Source of the DNA: Bifidobacterium tibiigranuli
GTDB taxonomy: Bacteria > Actinomycetota > Actinomycetes > Actinomycetales > Bifidobacteriaceae
Reading direction: 5' to 3'
Assembly (NCBI RefSeq): GCF_009371885.1
Contig: NZ_QLZA01000001.1
Location: forward strand, 62,001 to 126,000
DNA length: 64,000 nt
Numbering within the stretch: the stretch's first letter is position 1; each line of letters begins with the position of its first letter. This document shows, piece after piece, positions 8,211 to 14,517 of this stretch. Below the pieces are notes generated by a model, which was given only the letters and a program-made list of their open reading frames with translations, had not been told where the DNA came from and made no database searches. Made by a program: the position numbers and the translations under genes.

Positions 8211-8227
8211 AGTTCATATGAACTACA
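8208..8227. promoter_or_regulatory. Perfect 20-bp palindromic operator on the Cro start codon
   Basis: TGTAGTTCATATGAACTACA is a perfect palindrome. It begins inside the -10 box and its centre touches the ATG at 8218-8220, so a bound dimer would block both polymerase and ribosome entry. Likely bound by the XRE repressor and/or the Cro-like protein. Confidence 0.7.
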
Positions 8228-8463
8228 CAACTCAGCAAGTCAGGACGGACGCCGCTAAACGCCTTGACGATGCTATCAAAGAAAGCGGTATGAGAATTGA
8301 CGCCATAGTGAACAAGAGTGGAATGCCTGCTTCCACGCTCAATTCAAAACGGAGAGGCTTCAGCCCCATCAACTTCGATGATGTCGCTCTGCTGGCCCCG
8401 ATAATCGGGTGTTCCATTGTCAAGCTCCTTCCTCCACAATTCGCTCAGGCGGTGGCGGCATGA
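8218..8463 (+). CDS. Cro-like helix-turn-helix protein
   Basis: 81 aa, divergent from the repressor with a 53-bp gap. The helix-turn-helix is at residues ~25-60 (GMRIDAIVNKSGMPASTLNS, followed by INFDDVALLAPIIG). There is no Shine-Dalgarno; the predicted transcript starts at the ATG. Size and position fit the lytic-side partner of the genetic switch. Confidence 0.75.
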   Translation: MNYTTQQVRTDAAKRLDDAIKESGMRIDAIVNKSGMPASTLNSKRRGFSPINFDDVALLAPIIGCSIVKLLPPQFAQAVAA

Positions 8464-8490
8464 AAGGAATTCAGGAAACCACAGCTGCGC

Positions 8491-8523
8491 GAATGCAGGG
8501 GTCGTATAGGAATCCCTGCATTC
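8491..8523. terminator. 10-bp inverted repeat between convergent small genes
   Basis: GAATGCAGGG (8491-8500) pairs perfectly with CCCTGCATTC (8514-8523) across a 13-nt loop. It lies just after the Cro-like gene and before the end of the leftward gene at 8563. There is no U-run, so it may be a weak bidirectional terminator or a binding site. Confidence 0.4.
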
Positions 8524-8562
8524 GGAAGGCTGATTATGTGAGCGATCGGATCATGGCACGAT

Positions 8563-8775
8563 TTAACGCCGGACTTGCCTCAGCTGTGAAGCGATCTCAT
8601 CGTTCTGTCTATCAATCTCGACGATCGCCCACGCAAGCTGCTTGAGCCTCTCTGCCATTGCCTGCTGTGATGGATCGGTTGTCGATGCCGATGCCTGACC
8701 GAAATAGTTGACGGCCCCGCCGGCCCACCCTGATGCATTACCTATAATTCTTCTCCTAACTGTGTCGGTCCACAC
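8563..8775 (-). CDS. Small hypothetical protein with glycine-rich N-terminus and C-terminal helix
   Basis: 70 aa from GTG 8775; the start is uncertain, since a GGAGA motif lies inside the frame rather than before it. The sequence is protein-like: GWAGGAVNYFGQA resembles a glycine-zipper or membrane-associating segment, followed by an amphipathic helix (AERLKQLAWAIVEIDRQN). It runs leftward against the early operon. No family recognised. Confidence 0.4.
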   Translation of the reverse strand: MWTDTVRRRIIGNASGWAGGAVNYFGQASASTTDPSQQAMAERLKQLAWAIVEIDRQNDEIASQLRQVRR

Positions 8776-8789
8776 ACTGCCATGTGTGG
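8770..8789. promoter_or_regulatory. Inverted repeat CCACACA-N6-TGTGTGG
   Basis: A 7-bp perfect inverted repeat with a 6-bp spacer lies upstream of the early operon and at the start of the leftward gene. Good candidate protein-binding site. The 8790-8907 stretch otherwise holds GC-rich short repeats and no gene. Confidence 0.35.
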
Positions 8790-8861
8790 ATGGAATCCAC
8801 TTTAGGAGGGGCCGCGCCGCTCTCCTAACCGACGCGGCAATTACGTCAATAAACGAAAAAT

Positions 8862-8882
8862 GCCCCCGATGTAACCGGGGGC
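8862..8882. terminator. Hairpin GCCCCCG/CGGGGGC before the early operon
   Basis: A perfect 7-bp stem with a 7-nt loop. On the minus strand it is followed by ATTTTT, so it looks like a leftward terminator; on the plus strand it forms a leader hairpin 26 nt before the ATG at 8908. Confidence 0.5.
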
Positions 8883-8907
8883 GGATGTCAGGAGAAAGGG
8901 CATTCAG

Positions 8908-9123
8908 ATGACTAGCACCATTCTAGCGCCGCAGCAGGAATTGTGGTCGCCCAAGCGCACGGCCGATTATTTGGGGCTGAGCACGGGCACGCTGGCGAAC
9001 TGGCGTTACCAGGGCAAATACCTGCGCTACGTGAAGGTCGGCGCTGCGATCCGCTACGAGCCGAATGTGGTCATGCGCTTCAAGCGCGAGGGGATCCGGC
9101 ATGGGACGGGAGAGGAATCATGA
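8908..9123 (+). CDS. Helix-turn-helix (excisionase/MerR-type) DNA-binding protein
   Basis: 71 aa; AGGAGAAAG precedes the ATG. The sequence is almost all a winged helix domain of the excisionase type: LWSPKRTADYLGLSTGTLANWR, then a basic wing KYLRYVKVGAAIRYEP. First gene of the rightward early operon. It may be the recombination directionality factor for Int or an early regulator; the two cannot be told apart here. It ends GEES with the GAGGAATCATGA junction into the next gene. Confidence 0.75.
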   Translation: MTSTILAPQQELWSPKRTADYLGLSTGTLANWRYQGKYLRYVKVGAAIRYEPNVVMRFKREGIRHGTGEES

Positions 9124-9293
9124 AGCGCGGCGAATTGCTGTGGCTGCTGATTCCGGCGGTCCTCCTGCTGGCGGGCGCATGGTCGGGAATCTGGTGGGTG
9201 TACGGCCTGCTGCATGGCGTGTTCTCGTGGCTGCCTTTCGGTCTCGGGATGCTGTGTCTGACGGGGCTGCTGATTATCGGGGACGACTGGTGA
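9120..9293 (+). CDS. Small two-helix membrane protein
   Basis: 57 aa, starting in the ATGA overlap with the upstream stop. Two hydrophobic helices are visible: LLWLLIPAVLLLAGAWSGIWW and a second spanning LPFGLGMLCLTGLLII, with short termini (MKRGE, GDDW). An early membrane protein in this position could act in superinfection exclusion or host takeover, but nothing in the sequence identifies the role. Confidence 0.6.
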   Translation: MKRGELLWLLIPAVLLLAGAWSGIWWVYGLLHGVFSWLPFGLGMLCLTGLLIIGDDW

Positions 9294-9529
9294 GCGCCGA
9301 AGCGCCATTATGGCGGCTGGGCTGCCCCTCGTGGCCATTGACCGATGAGGGCAAGGGCATGGACGTGGCGGAGCTTTTCGGCGAACTGACGCGGACGATC
9401 AGTGAACTGAACAGCCGTGACGACTACCCGTATGTGATCATGCAGCCGCGATTGCAGGACGTGAGCATGGCGGATGGTCGGCTGACTGCGGTCACGCCGA
9501 TGGCCGACAAGAAAGATTTAAGGAGATAA
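9290..9529 (+). CDS. Early hypothetical protein
   Basis: 79 aa from GTG 9290 in a GTGA overlap with the preceding stop; ATG 9359 after GAGGGCAAGGG is an alternative start. Acidic helix MDVAELFGELTRTISELN, then YVIMQPRLQDVSMADGRLT. It ends 5 bp before the ssb gene, whose ribosome binding site (AAGGAG) is within this gene's last codons. No family recognised. Confidence 0.5.
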   Translation: MSAEAPLWRLGCPSWPLTDEGKGMDVAELFGELTRTISELNSRDDYPYVIMQPRLQDVSMADGRLTAVTPMADKKDLRR

Positions 9530-9534
9530 GACAG

Positions 9535-10050
9535 ATGGATGCCAATAGCTACACGATCGTGGGGACACTGACGGCGGACCCGGAGCTGCACGACACGAGC
9601 GGCGGTTCGGTGTGCTCGTTCACGGTCGCTCGCAACGATCGCAAGTACGACAAGCAGTCCGGGCAGTGGGTGGATGGGGATGCGCTGTTCATGCGCTGCT
9701 CGTGCTGGCGCGATCTGGCCGAGCACGTGTCCCAGTCACTGGGCAAGGGGCAAAGGGTCATCGCTACCGGGAGTTTGAAGCAGCGCTCCTATCAGGCGCA
9801 GGACGGGCCGAACCGGACGGTGGTGGAAATGCTGGTGGAGGCGATAGGCCCGGACCTGCGGTTCACGACCGCGCAGGTGTTCCGCATACCCAAGGGCACC
9901 GGGCGAGGAGGTTTTAACGGACGCAATGCGAGCAGGGAGGCAGGAAATGTGGATGATTCAGGAGCGGCCCCGATACCGGCGGTCGGCAGCGACCCGTTCA
10001 GCCAGTCGGCGGCCAGCGATGAGTTCGGGGGCAATGATGGGCAGTGGTGA
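9535..10050 (+). CDS. ssb: Phage single-stranded DNA-binding protein
   Basis: 171 aa, ATG with AAGGAG 9 nt upstream. The OB fold occupies residues ~1-110: YTIVGTLTADPELH, SVCSFTVARND, then ALFMRCSCWRDLAEHVSQSL and GQRVIATGSLKQRSYQAQDG. A Gly- and Ser-rich linker leads to an acidic tip, FGGNDGQW, in place of the usual DDDIPF. It binds ssDNA during phage replication and is adjacent to the initiator gene. Confidence 0.92.
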   Translation: MDANSYTIVGTLTADPELHDTSGGSVCSFTVARNDRKYDKQSGQWVDGDALFMRCSCWRDLAEHVSQSLGKGQRVIATGSLKQRSYQAQDGPNRTVVEMLVEAIGPDLRFTTAQVFRIPKGTGRGGFNGRNASREAGNVDDSGAAPIPAVGSDPFSQSAASDEFGGNDGQW

Positions 10051-10189
10051 CATCGCGAGCATCGCGTTCGCGCTGACCAGGGCGCAGCTCATCAAGGACA
10101 ACGGGAGCCGTGGCATCAGCTTCCGCTCCGGCCGGAGCTACCACGACGCCGAGAAGAAGGCGCTCGCGGGCGAGGGGCTGGAATCGTGA
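10034..10189 (+). CDS. Small early hypothetical protein
   Basis: 51 aa from the ATG pair at 10034/10037, overlapping the end of ssb by 17 bp. Basic and Ser-rich (SRGISFRSGRSYHDAEKKAL). It ends with GLES at a GGAATCGTGA junction into the next gene, the GTG variant of this operon's stop-start cassette. No family recognised. Confidence 0.5.
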   Translation: MMGSGDIASIAFALTRAQLIKDNGSRGISFRSGRSYHDAEKKALAGEGLES

Positions 10190-10380
10190 GAACGCTGTCC
10201 CACGTCCTAGCCGATACGCTGCTCTCGATCTATCGGCGCGAGCAGTATCCGGCCGAGAGCAACAATACCAATTCATTCCAGGGCTTGCAGGAATTAGGTC
10301 TCATCCAGCCCGACTACACGGGCGTATGGCAGTTGACCGAGACCGGCCGGCAGACCGCCAGCAGACTACTCAAGAGGTGA
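10186..10380 (+). CDS. Small winged-helix-like protein
   Basis: 64 aa from GTG 10186 (GTGA overlap). The pattern LQELGLIQPDYTGVWQLTETG looks like the recognition helix and wing of a small winged helix-turn-helix. It sits directly before the replication initiator, so it could be an accessory replication or regulatory protein; the function is not identifiable. Confidence 0.5.
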   Translation: MRTLSHVLADTLLSIYRREQYPAESNNTNSFQGLQELGLIQPDYTGVWQLTETGRQTASRLLKR

Positions 10381-10386
10381 GTGAGA

Positions 10387-11376
10387 ATGAGTGCGATATT
10401 GTATGGCAAGGCGAAGCGCACGGTGGTGGGCGACAGGAGCGCGAAGCTGATCCTGCTGATCCTGTGCGATTACGCGGATGACAACAATCGCGCGTGGCCG
10501 GGCATCGACCGGCTGCGAGCAGAGGGCGAGGCGTCAGCCAGCACGGTTCAGCGCGCCCTGCGCCACCTGGAGGCGATAGGGCTTATCGAGCGGGACATGG
10601 AGTACGGGACGCGCTTCCGCGCCGATCAGGCCCCGTGGGTGTACCGGATAACGCTCGATGGGGCGCAGAAGGTGACCTACAGCAGCCGCAAGGCCGAACA
10701 GAAAGCCCGAAGGGATGCCAAGCGGGGTAGCGCAGGTGACACCCCGTCAGATGCCAAGCGGGGTAGCGCAGGTGACACCCCGATACGGCATGACGGGGTG
10801 TCACCCATGACGCAGCGGGGTGTCATGGGTGACTACAGCGGGGTAGCACCCATGACGCAGCGGGGTGTCATGGGTGCTACCCAATCTCTTAAAGAACCAT
10901 CATTAGAACCATCAGAGAGAGTCACGCGCGCAAGGAATCCAATCCAAGAGTTCAAGCCCGACGACCAGCATCGTGCGCTCGCCGCCGTGCTGCGTCTGGA
11001 CGTGGACGACGAGCTGGCCAAGTTCGTCGACTCGTGCCTGGCCAACGGGAAAACGCCACGCGATATCCCGGCGGCATTCCGCAACTGGCTGCGCCGAGGC
11101 CACGAGCTGGGCATCACCCGGGCGCAGACCCACGTGGACAGCCCCGAACGGCACGTCACTGCCCCGCATCGGCATTCGCCGGCCTGCGAGCATGTTGAGG
11201 CGATCATCCAGCCGTACAAGGGCCTGCTTTCCACCCGCAATGCGGACGGCTTCGGCACCAGCCCCATGCTCAGGGCCAGGCAGGCGTTGGCCGAGAGCCT
11301 GAACCATGGGCTGAGCGGGCCGCAGGCGCTCAAGGCGTTGCATCTTCCGGTGGATGATTTGGAGGCGATCGCATGA
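10387..11376 (+). CDS. Replication initiator with winged-helix DNA-binding domain
   Basis: 329 aa from ATG 10387 (GTG 10381 is 6 nt earlier in frame). Residues ~15-95 are a winged helix of the phage replication protein type: LILLILCDYADDNNRAW, then ASASTVQRALRHLEAIGLIE and a wing. Residues ~110-165 are a low-complexity linker made of two copies of DAKRGSAGDTP and two of PMTQRGVMG, because the DNA there is an iteron array. The C-terminal ~150 residues are helical, as in DnaD/lambda O-like helicase loaders, though no clear match is visible. Origin inside the initiator gene mirrors lambda O. Confidence 0.75.
   Translation: MSAILYGKAKRTVVGDRSAKLILLILCDYADDNNRAWPGIDRLRAEGEASASTVQRALRHLEAIGLIERDMEYGTRFRADQAPWVYRITLDGAQKVTYSSRKAEQKARRDAKRGSAGDTPSDAKRGSAGDTPIRHDGVSPMTQRGVMGDYSGVAPMTQRGVMGATQSLKEPSLEPSERVTRARNPIQEFKPDDQHRALAAVLRLDVDDELAKFVDSCLANGKTPRDIPAAFRNWLRRGHELGITRAQTHVDSPERHVTAPHRHSPACEHVEAIIQPYKGLLSTRNADGFGTSPMLRARQALAESLNHGLSGPQALKALHLPVDDLEAIA
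10714..10876 (+). repeat. Iteron array, probable phage replication origin
   Basis: Two identical 33-bp direct repeats (10714-10746 and 10750-10782) are followed by two identical 30-bp units (10802-10831 and 10847-10876). Each 30-bp unit is itself a perfect 10-bp inverted repeat, CACCCATGAC and GTCATGGGTG, around a 10-nt loop. A core (A)GCGGGGT, once ACGGGGT, occurs six times from 10721, 10757, 10792, 10814, 10837 and 10859. The following ~45 bp is less GC-rich and could be the unwinding element. All inside the initiator gene and in frame. Confidence 0.7.
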
Positions 11377-11759
11377 CCCGCATGACCCGCATGACCCATC
11401 GGGGAGCTGCGCAGGGCGAGCGGCGCATGGACGAGACTCCCGCGGCCCGGCATATCAGCCGCAGCCACTACCCCGAGGACCTGCTGCAGCTTGCAATGGC
11501 CGATTCGGACGTGATCGAGGCGATGCGCGACAACCGGTACGACATCCAGCAGGATGCTCCAGACAGCGATCCGGCGTCACGGTACGGCGGCCGACTGGGA
11601 TTCGGATATTTCGAGATCCCCACGCCCGAGGATCTCAAGGCGGAGCGTTCGAGGGCCGCGCACTATCGCGAATACCGGCGTCTGTATCGTGCCACGCATC
11701 AGGAGCGGTGCCATGAATGGGATCGGCGCGCCCATCAGCGCAGGAAGGCGGAATCATGA
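11373..11759 (+). CDS. Early hypothetical protein
   Basis: 128 aa from ATG 11373 (ATGA overlap); the first 25 nt are a tandem ATGACCCGC repeat encoding MTRMTRMT, so the true start may be ATG 11427 (MDETPAARH). The centre is acidic (YDIQQDAPDSDPASRYGG) and the C-terminal third is very basic and helical (EYRRLYRATHQERCHEWDRR), suggesting nucleic-acid contact. No family recognised. Confidence 0.5.
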   Translation: MTRMTRMTHRGAAQGERRMDETPAARHISRSHYPEDLLQLAMADSDVIEAMRDNRYDIQQDAPDSDPASRYGGRLGFGYFEIPTPEDLKAERSRAAHYREYRRLYRATHQERCHEWDRRAHQRRKAES

Positions 11760-11995
11760 CGAACGTATCCGAATCAGTGGATTGGGAGCATATGACGCCT
11801 TCGAGGCTTGACGGGCACCGATTCGTGGGACAGCTCAAGAGCGGGGCGATGCTGGACAGCCACCTGTGCCAGCGCAAGAACAATCTCCTGTGCGACGAGG
11901 ACGACATCGTGACGGTCATGTACCGGCGCAGCGATGGGCGCATGAGGCTCAACAGGGGCTTTATGTCAATCAACGTATTGGAGGAGACGAGATGA
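11756..11995 (+). CDS. Early hypothetical protein
   Basis: 79 aa, ATG within a GGCGGAATCATGA junction. Predicted mostly beta (RFVGQLKSGAMLD, DIVTVMYRRSDGRMRL), like a small SH3-type barrel. No family recognised. It overlaps the following gene by 4 bp. Confidence 0.5.
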   Translation: MTNVSESVDWEHMTPSRLDGHRFVGQLKSGAMLDSHLCQRKNNLLCDEDDIVTVMYRRSDGRMRLNRGFMSINVLEETR

Positions 11996-12357
11996 TCACA
12001 GCGACCGAGATGGCGGCGCGCGTCTATCCGTATTGTGCTCTGCCGGCCGATATGCAGAGCGCTGATTTCCAGCAGCGCCACTATGAGGCGAACGCGGACA
12101 ACCTGCGCCGCAGCATGCTGCGCCTGGCGTTCGAGCGGGGAGCCGCATGGCAGGCCGGACAGCCGCCCACAATCGAACCCACAGGCGACGAGATAGGCGC
12201 CGCGGCCAAGCTCCTGTACGCCACGAAAGCATGGAGCCGATTGAAAGAGAAGCAAAAGCCATGGGAAAGCACGACGCAGAAGATCCGTGACCGGTATCTG
12301 ATGAATGCCCGATCCGTGCTGCAGACCGCCCGCAAGGCGGGAATGGAGGAATCATGA
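11992..12357 (+). CDS. Early hypothetical protein, paralogue of 12936-13301
   Basis: 121 aa; GGAGGAGACG precedes the ATG in an ATGA overlap. Shares the pattern FERGAAWQAGQPPT...EIGAAAKLLY with the gene at 12936 (FESGAQWQATQPFT...EEAAKQIY) and has the same length, so the two arose by duplication. Helical and soluble. Function unknown. It ends MEES at a GGAGGAATCATGA junction. Confidence 0.55.
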   Translation: MITATEMAARVYPYCALPADMQSADFQQRHYEANADNLRRSMLRLAFERGAAWQAGQPPTIEPTGDEIGAAAKLLYATKAWSRLKEKQKPWESTTQKIRDRYLMNARSVLQTARKAGMEES

Positions 12358-12698
12358 TAGCAATCGATGAGGCGAGGAAGCTGTATTCCCACCCGGATGC
12401 GCGAGCTGTCGCCCATAGCCGCACGTTCGATCTCGACGAGCTGCGCGCATACCAGCGGGCGGCGTACTTCATCGGCCGCACCGCAGCGCCCACGGAAGCC
12501 GAGATCGAGGCCGCCGCCATCGAGATGTACCGGCAGGAACTGTGCACGATCCGCGATTGCGAGGCGACCACAGACGAAGCGATCGAAGCGCTGTACGAGA
12601 TGATCGGCGACAACGCCATCGCCGATGACACGCGCCGGATGGTGCACGAGCGCGCCGCCCTGGTGCTCGAATCCGGAAGAAAGAAAGTGATGGAATAA
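12354..12698 (+). CDS. Early hypothetical protein
   Basis: 114 aa, helical, with an acidic centre (PTEAEIEAAAIEMYRQELC). The pattern AAPTEAEIEAAAIEMY echoes the EVEEAAKQIY helix of the 121-aa paralogues, so it may be a third, diverged member of that family. Coupled by ATGA to the gene upstream. Confidence 0.5.
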   Translation: MIAIDEARKLYSHPDARAVAHSRTFDLDELRAYQRAAYFIGRTAAPTEAEIEAAAIEMYRQELCTIRDCEATTDEAIEALYEMIGDNAIADDTRRMVHERAALVLESGRKKVME

Positions 12699-12700
12699 CC

Positions 12701-12844
12701 ATGCAGATCATCAGCATATCCCGGCTCGACGCGATCGACTTCGCCCGCAATCTGCTGAACGCGGCCTTCGACGGGGACAACGACATCGTGGACAGAAAGC
12801 ACGAGTTCATCTACCACATCACCAGTGAAACGGAGCAATCATGA
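12701..12844 (+). CDS. 47-aa early hypothetical protein
   Basis: ATG 12701 lies 2 bp after the upstream stop, with GGAAGAAAG about 18 nt ahead. The product begins MQIISISRLDAIDFARNLL and is acidic with an aromatic end. Short, but it exactly fills the space between two ATGA-coupled neighbours, which supports it. Confidence 0.5.
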   Translation: MQIISISRLDAIDFARNLLNAAFDGDNDIVDRKHEFIYHITSETEQS

Positions 12845-12939
12845 CCGTCAACAAGAACATTTGGGACGTCGACCGCGAGCAATACCACCAACTCAAGGAA
12901 CAAGCCACAACACCGACACTGGAAGGAATGGAATCATGA
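12841..12939 (+). CDS. 32-aa early micro-protein
   Basis: Starts in the ATGA overlap at 12841 and ends in the ATGA overlap at 12936. The product MTVNKNIWDVDREQYHQLKE then TPTLEGMES is hydrophilic. The evidence is positional: removing it would leave the only gap in a continuous overlapped run. Confidence 0.4.
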   Translation: MTVNKNIWDVDREQYHQLKEQATTPTLEGMES

Positions 12940-13301
12940 GCGCAGTGGAGGATGAATCGGCACGACGCTACCCGGCCAAGTACTGGCCTCGCCATGAGCC
13001 TGACGGTGATCACCCCGGCAAGCTCGCGTATCTGGACGGCATCACGACCGACGATCTGCAAGCAGCATTCGAATCAGGTGCGCAATGGCAGGCCACGCAG
13101 CCGTTCACGGCAGTGCAAGTCGAAGAAGCGGCCAAGCAGATTTATCTGGCTGTGAGTGCTGCTGTGGATGAGTATGACCATTGGATGGGCACGTTCAAGG
13201 CTCTTGCAGTCTGGGATGATCTTGCCGAAGAAGGCAGGAAATTCTACCGAAAGTCCGCTCGGGATGCGCTCGAAGCGGTACGCAAGACGGTGCTGGAATG
13301 A
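12936..13301 (+). CDS. Early hypothetical protein, paralogue of 11992-12357
   Basis: 121 aa, the same length and core pattern as its paralogue two genes upstream. A long amphipathic helix TAVQVEEAAKQIYLAVSAA follows the shared FESGAQWQATQP block. The C-terminus is basic (RKFYRKSARDALEAVRK). Role unknown. Confidence 0.55.
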   Translation: MSAVEDESARRYPAKYWPRHEPDGDHPGKLAYLDGITTDDLQAAFESGAQWQATQPFTAVQVEEAAKQIYLAVSAAVDEYDHWMGTFKALAVWDDLAEEGRKFYRKSARDALEAVRKTVLE

Positions 13302-13543
13302 GCGACTACGTGCCGGGCATTGCTGATTTCACGACATGTCGATTGCCGAAAATCGGACGACTGGATGGCGGAAAGCTGGCCCGCTGCCCGTATTGCGGGC
13401 TGTGGTGGCGCGTGAAGTTCCACGGCTCGCGTGATTGGGATGACTGCTATTCCAGCTGGGAGCATGTCGGCTGGCTCAGACTGCACACGCAATACCGCAA
13501 CGAATACAAACACTGGAAATCACTAGGAAGGAAGAAATCATGA
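13298..13543 (+). CDS. Small zinc-ribbon-like hypothetical protein
   Basis: 81 aa. A CPYCG knuckle (LARCPYCGLWWRVKF) is preceded by a Cys (FTTCRLPK) and followed by DDCYSSW, giving potential zinc ligands. The C-terminus is Trp- and Lys-rich. Likely a nucleic-acid-binding accessory protein, by inference only. It ends KKS at a GAAATCATGA junction. Confidence 0.5.
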   Translation: MSDYVPGIADFTTCRLPKIGRLDGGKLARCPYCGLWWRVKFHGSRDWDDCYSSWEHVGWLRLHTQYRNEYKHWKSLGRKKS

Positions 13544-13701
13544 CAGTAATGGAGCTACTGGAACTGCTGAATAATGCGAAGAGAGATGGATACGGGGATT
13601 ACCCCGTCCATATCACGTTAGGGGCGTTAAGCGCACCGGCGCATACCATCCGCATAACCGTTGGCGACAAGGTAGAAATCATCAGGGAACCCGCCGAATG
13701 A
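13540..13701 (+). CDS. 53-aa early protein, paralogue of 14069-14230
   Basis: Begins MTVMELLELLNNAKRDGYG and carries a GYGDYPVHITLG block. The gene at 14069 has exactly the same length and the matching GFGDYPVIFST block after an ELAEKLEELE helix. A helix-then-beta layout is visible. Overlaps both neighbours by 4 bp. Function unknown. Confidence 0.5.
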   Translation: MTVMELLELLNNAKRDGYGDYPVHITLGALSAPAHTIRITVGDKVEIIREPAE

Positions 13702-14072
13702 GCCGGCCCACACGAAAAACCTGCAACCTCGTGGATGAGCGGGACGGCTGCTGCTGCGTGCGATGTGGCAAAAGTCTCTATAGCACGCTCACCTTCAGCC
13801 GCCACCATCGCCGCATGCGCTCGCATTCGTTCCCCGGCCTGCATAATCCCGGCAATGTCATCGACGTGTGCGGATCCGGGGACACGGGATGCCACGGGTA
13901 TATCCACGCCCACCCGGCCGAATCCTATGAGAAGGGATGGCTGGTGAGAGGCAACACCAATCTGCTTCCTGTCGACGTGCCCATCCTGACTGCCCGCCAT
14001 GGCTGGGTGCTCCTGGACGACGACGGCCACTGGACGCCAATAGAAGAACCAACTGAATCGGAGGAATCATGA
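13698..14072 (+). CDS. HNH-like endonuclease with Cys motif (small early protein)
   Basis: 124 aa. The order CCCVRCGK, SRHHRRMRSHSFPG, NPGNVIDVCGSGDTGCHGYIHAHP is that of an HNH/treble-clef nuclease: HH first, then Asn, then His, plus paired Cys ligands. Small phage proteins of this type occur in actinophages; nicking activity is inferred. It is distinct from the packaging HNH gene at 19068. Confidence 0.6.
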   Translation: MSRPTRKTCNLVDERDGCCCVRCGKSLYSTLTFSRHHRRMRSHSFPGLHNPGNVIDVCGSGDTGCHGYIHAHPAESYEKGWLVRGNTNLLPVDVPILTARHGWVLLDDDGHWTPIEEPTESEES

Positions 14073-14230
14073 AAGTGCACGAGCTGGCAGAAAAGCTGGA
14101 GGAGCTGGAGGTACGGGGCTTCGGGGATTATCCCGTCATATTCAGCACTGAGTACGGGGACGAGCAGATACACAACACCAGCCTCGTGCAGAACCGCTAT
14201 ATCGAGCTCTCATCGGAGGAACTGCAATGA
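14069..14230 (+). CDS. 53-aa early protein, paralogue of 13540-13701
   Basis: Starts in a GGAGGAATCATGA junction. Helix VHELAEKLEELEV, then GFGDYPVIFSTEYGDEQ and a short strand. Same length and core as the gene two positions upstream, separated from it only by the HNH-like gene. Confidence 0.5.
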   Translation: MKVHELAEKLEELEVRGFGDYPVIFSTEYGDEQIHNTSLVQNRYIELSSEELQ

Positions 14231-14517
14231 AAACCACCATCACCGTCACTGGGGGCGAGGGAGAGAACGCGAACACGATCATCGTCGTGCACCCCATGCC
14301 CGACACGCGCAGCAGGCAGGAGCAGTCCACGCCGCGAGAGGGCACGTACGGCCCCGTCGAGACGAAGAGCGAGACGGACGACGAGATGCTGCAACGACTG
14401 CAGTCCAAAGCATGGGAAGAAGGCGCGGGCGCGGTATTGGCCCAGCTCGGATATTCCAAGAGCGCCTATCGATTCATACCACAGGCGAACAACCTGTACC
14501 GGGAGCAGAAGCAATGA
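14227..14517 (+). CDS. Early hypothetical protein
   Basis: 96 aa. A beta-rich start (MKTTITVTGGEGENANTIIV), a hydrophilic linker, then a helical C-terminus (DDEMLQRLQSKAWEEGAGAV, ending in NLYREQKQ). No family recognised. Overlaps the next gene by 4 bp at 14514. Confidence 0.5.
   Translation: MKTTITVTGGEGENANTIIVVHPMPDTRSRQEQSTPREGTYGPVETKSETDDEMLQRLQSKAWEEGAGAVLAQLGYSKSAYRFIPQANNLYREQKQ

Noticed and set aside
8460..8645. Plus-strand 61-aa frame in an ATGA overlap with the Cro-like gene
   Set aside because: It contains the 10-bp inverted repeat at 8491-8523 and its C-terminal half is antisense to a better-composed leftward frame; no ribosome binding site.
10714..10876. Repeat array considered as a CRISPR
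   Set aside because: Repeats are of two kinds, with 3-bp or 15-bp spacers and inside an open reading frame; no cas genes. Iterons explain it better.
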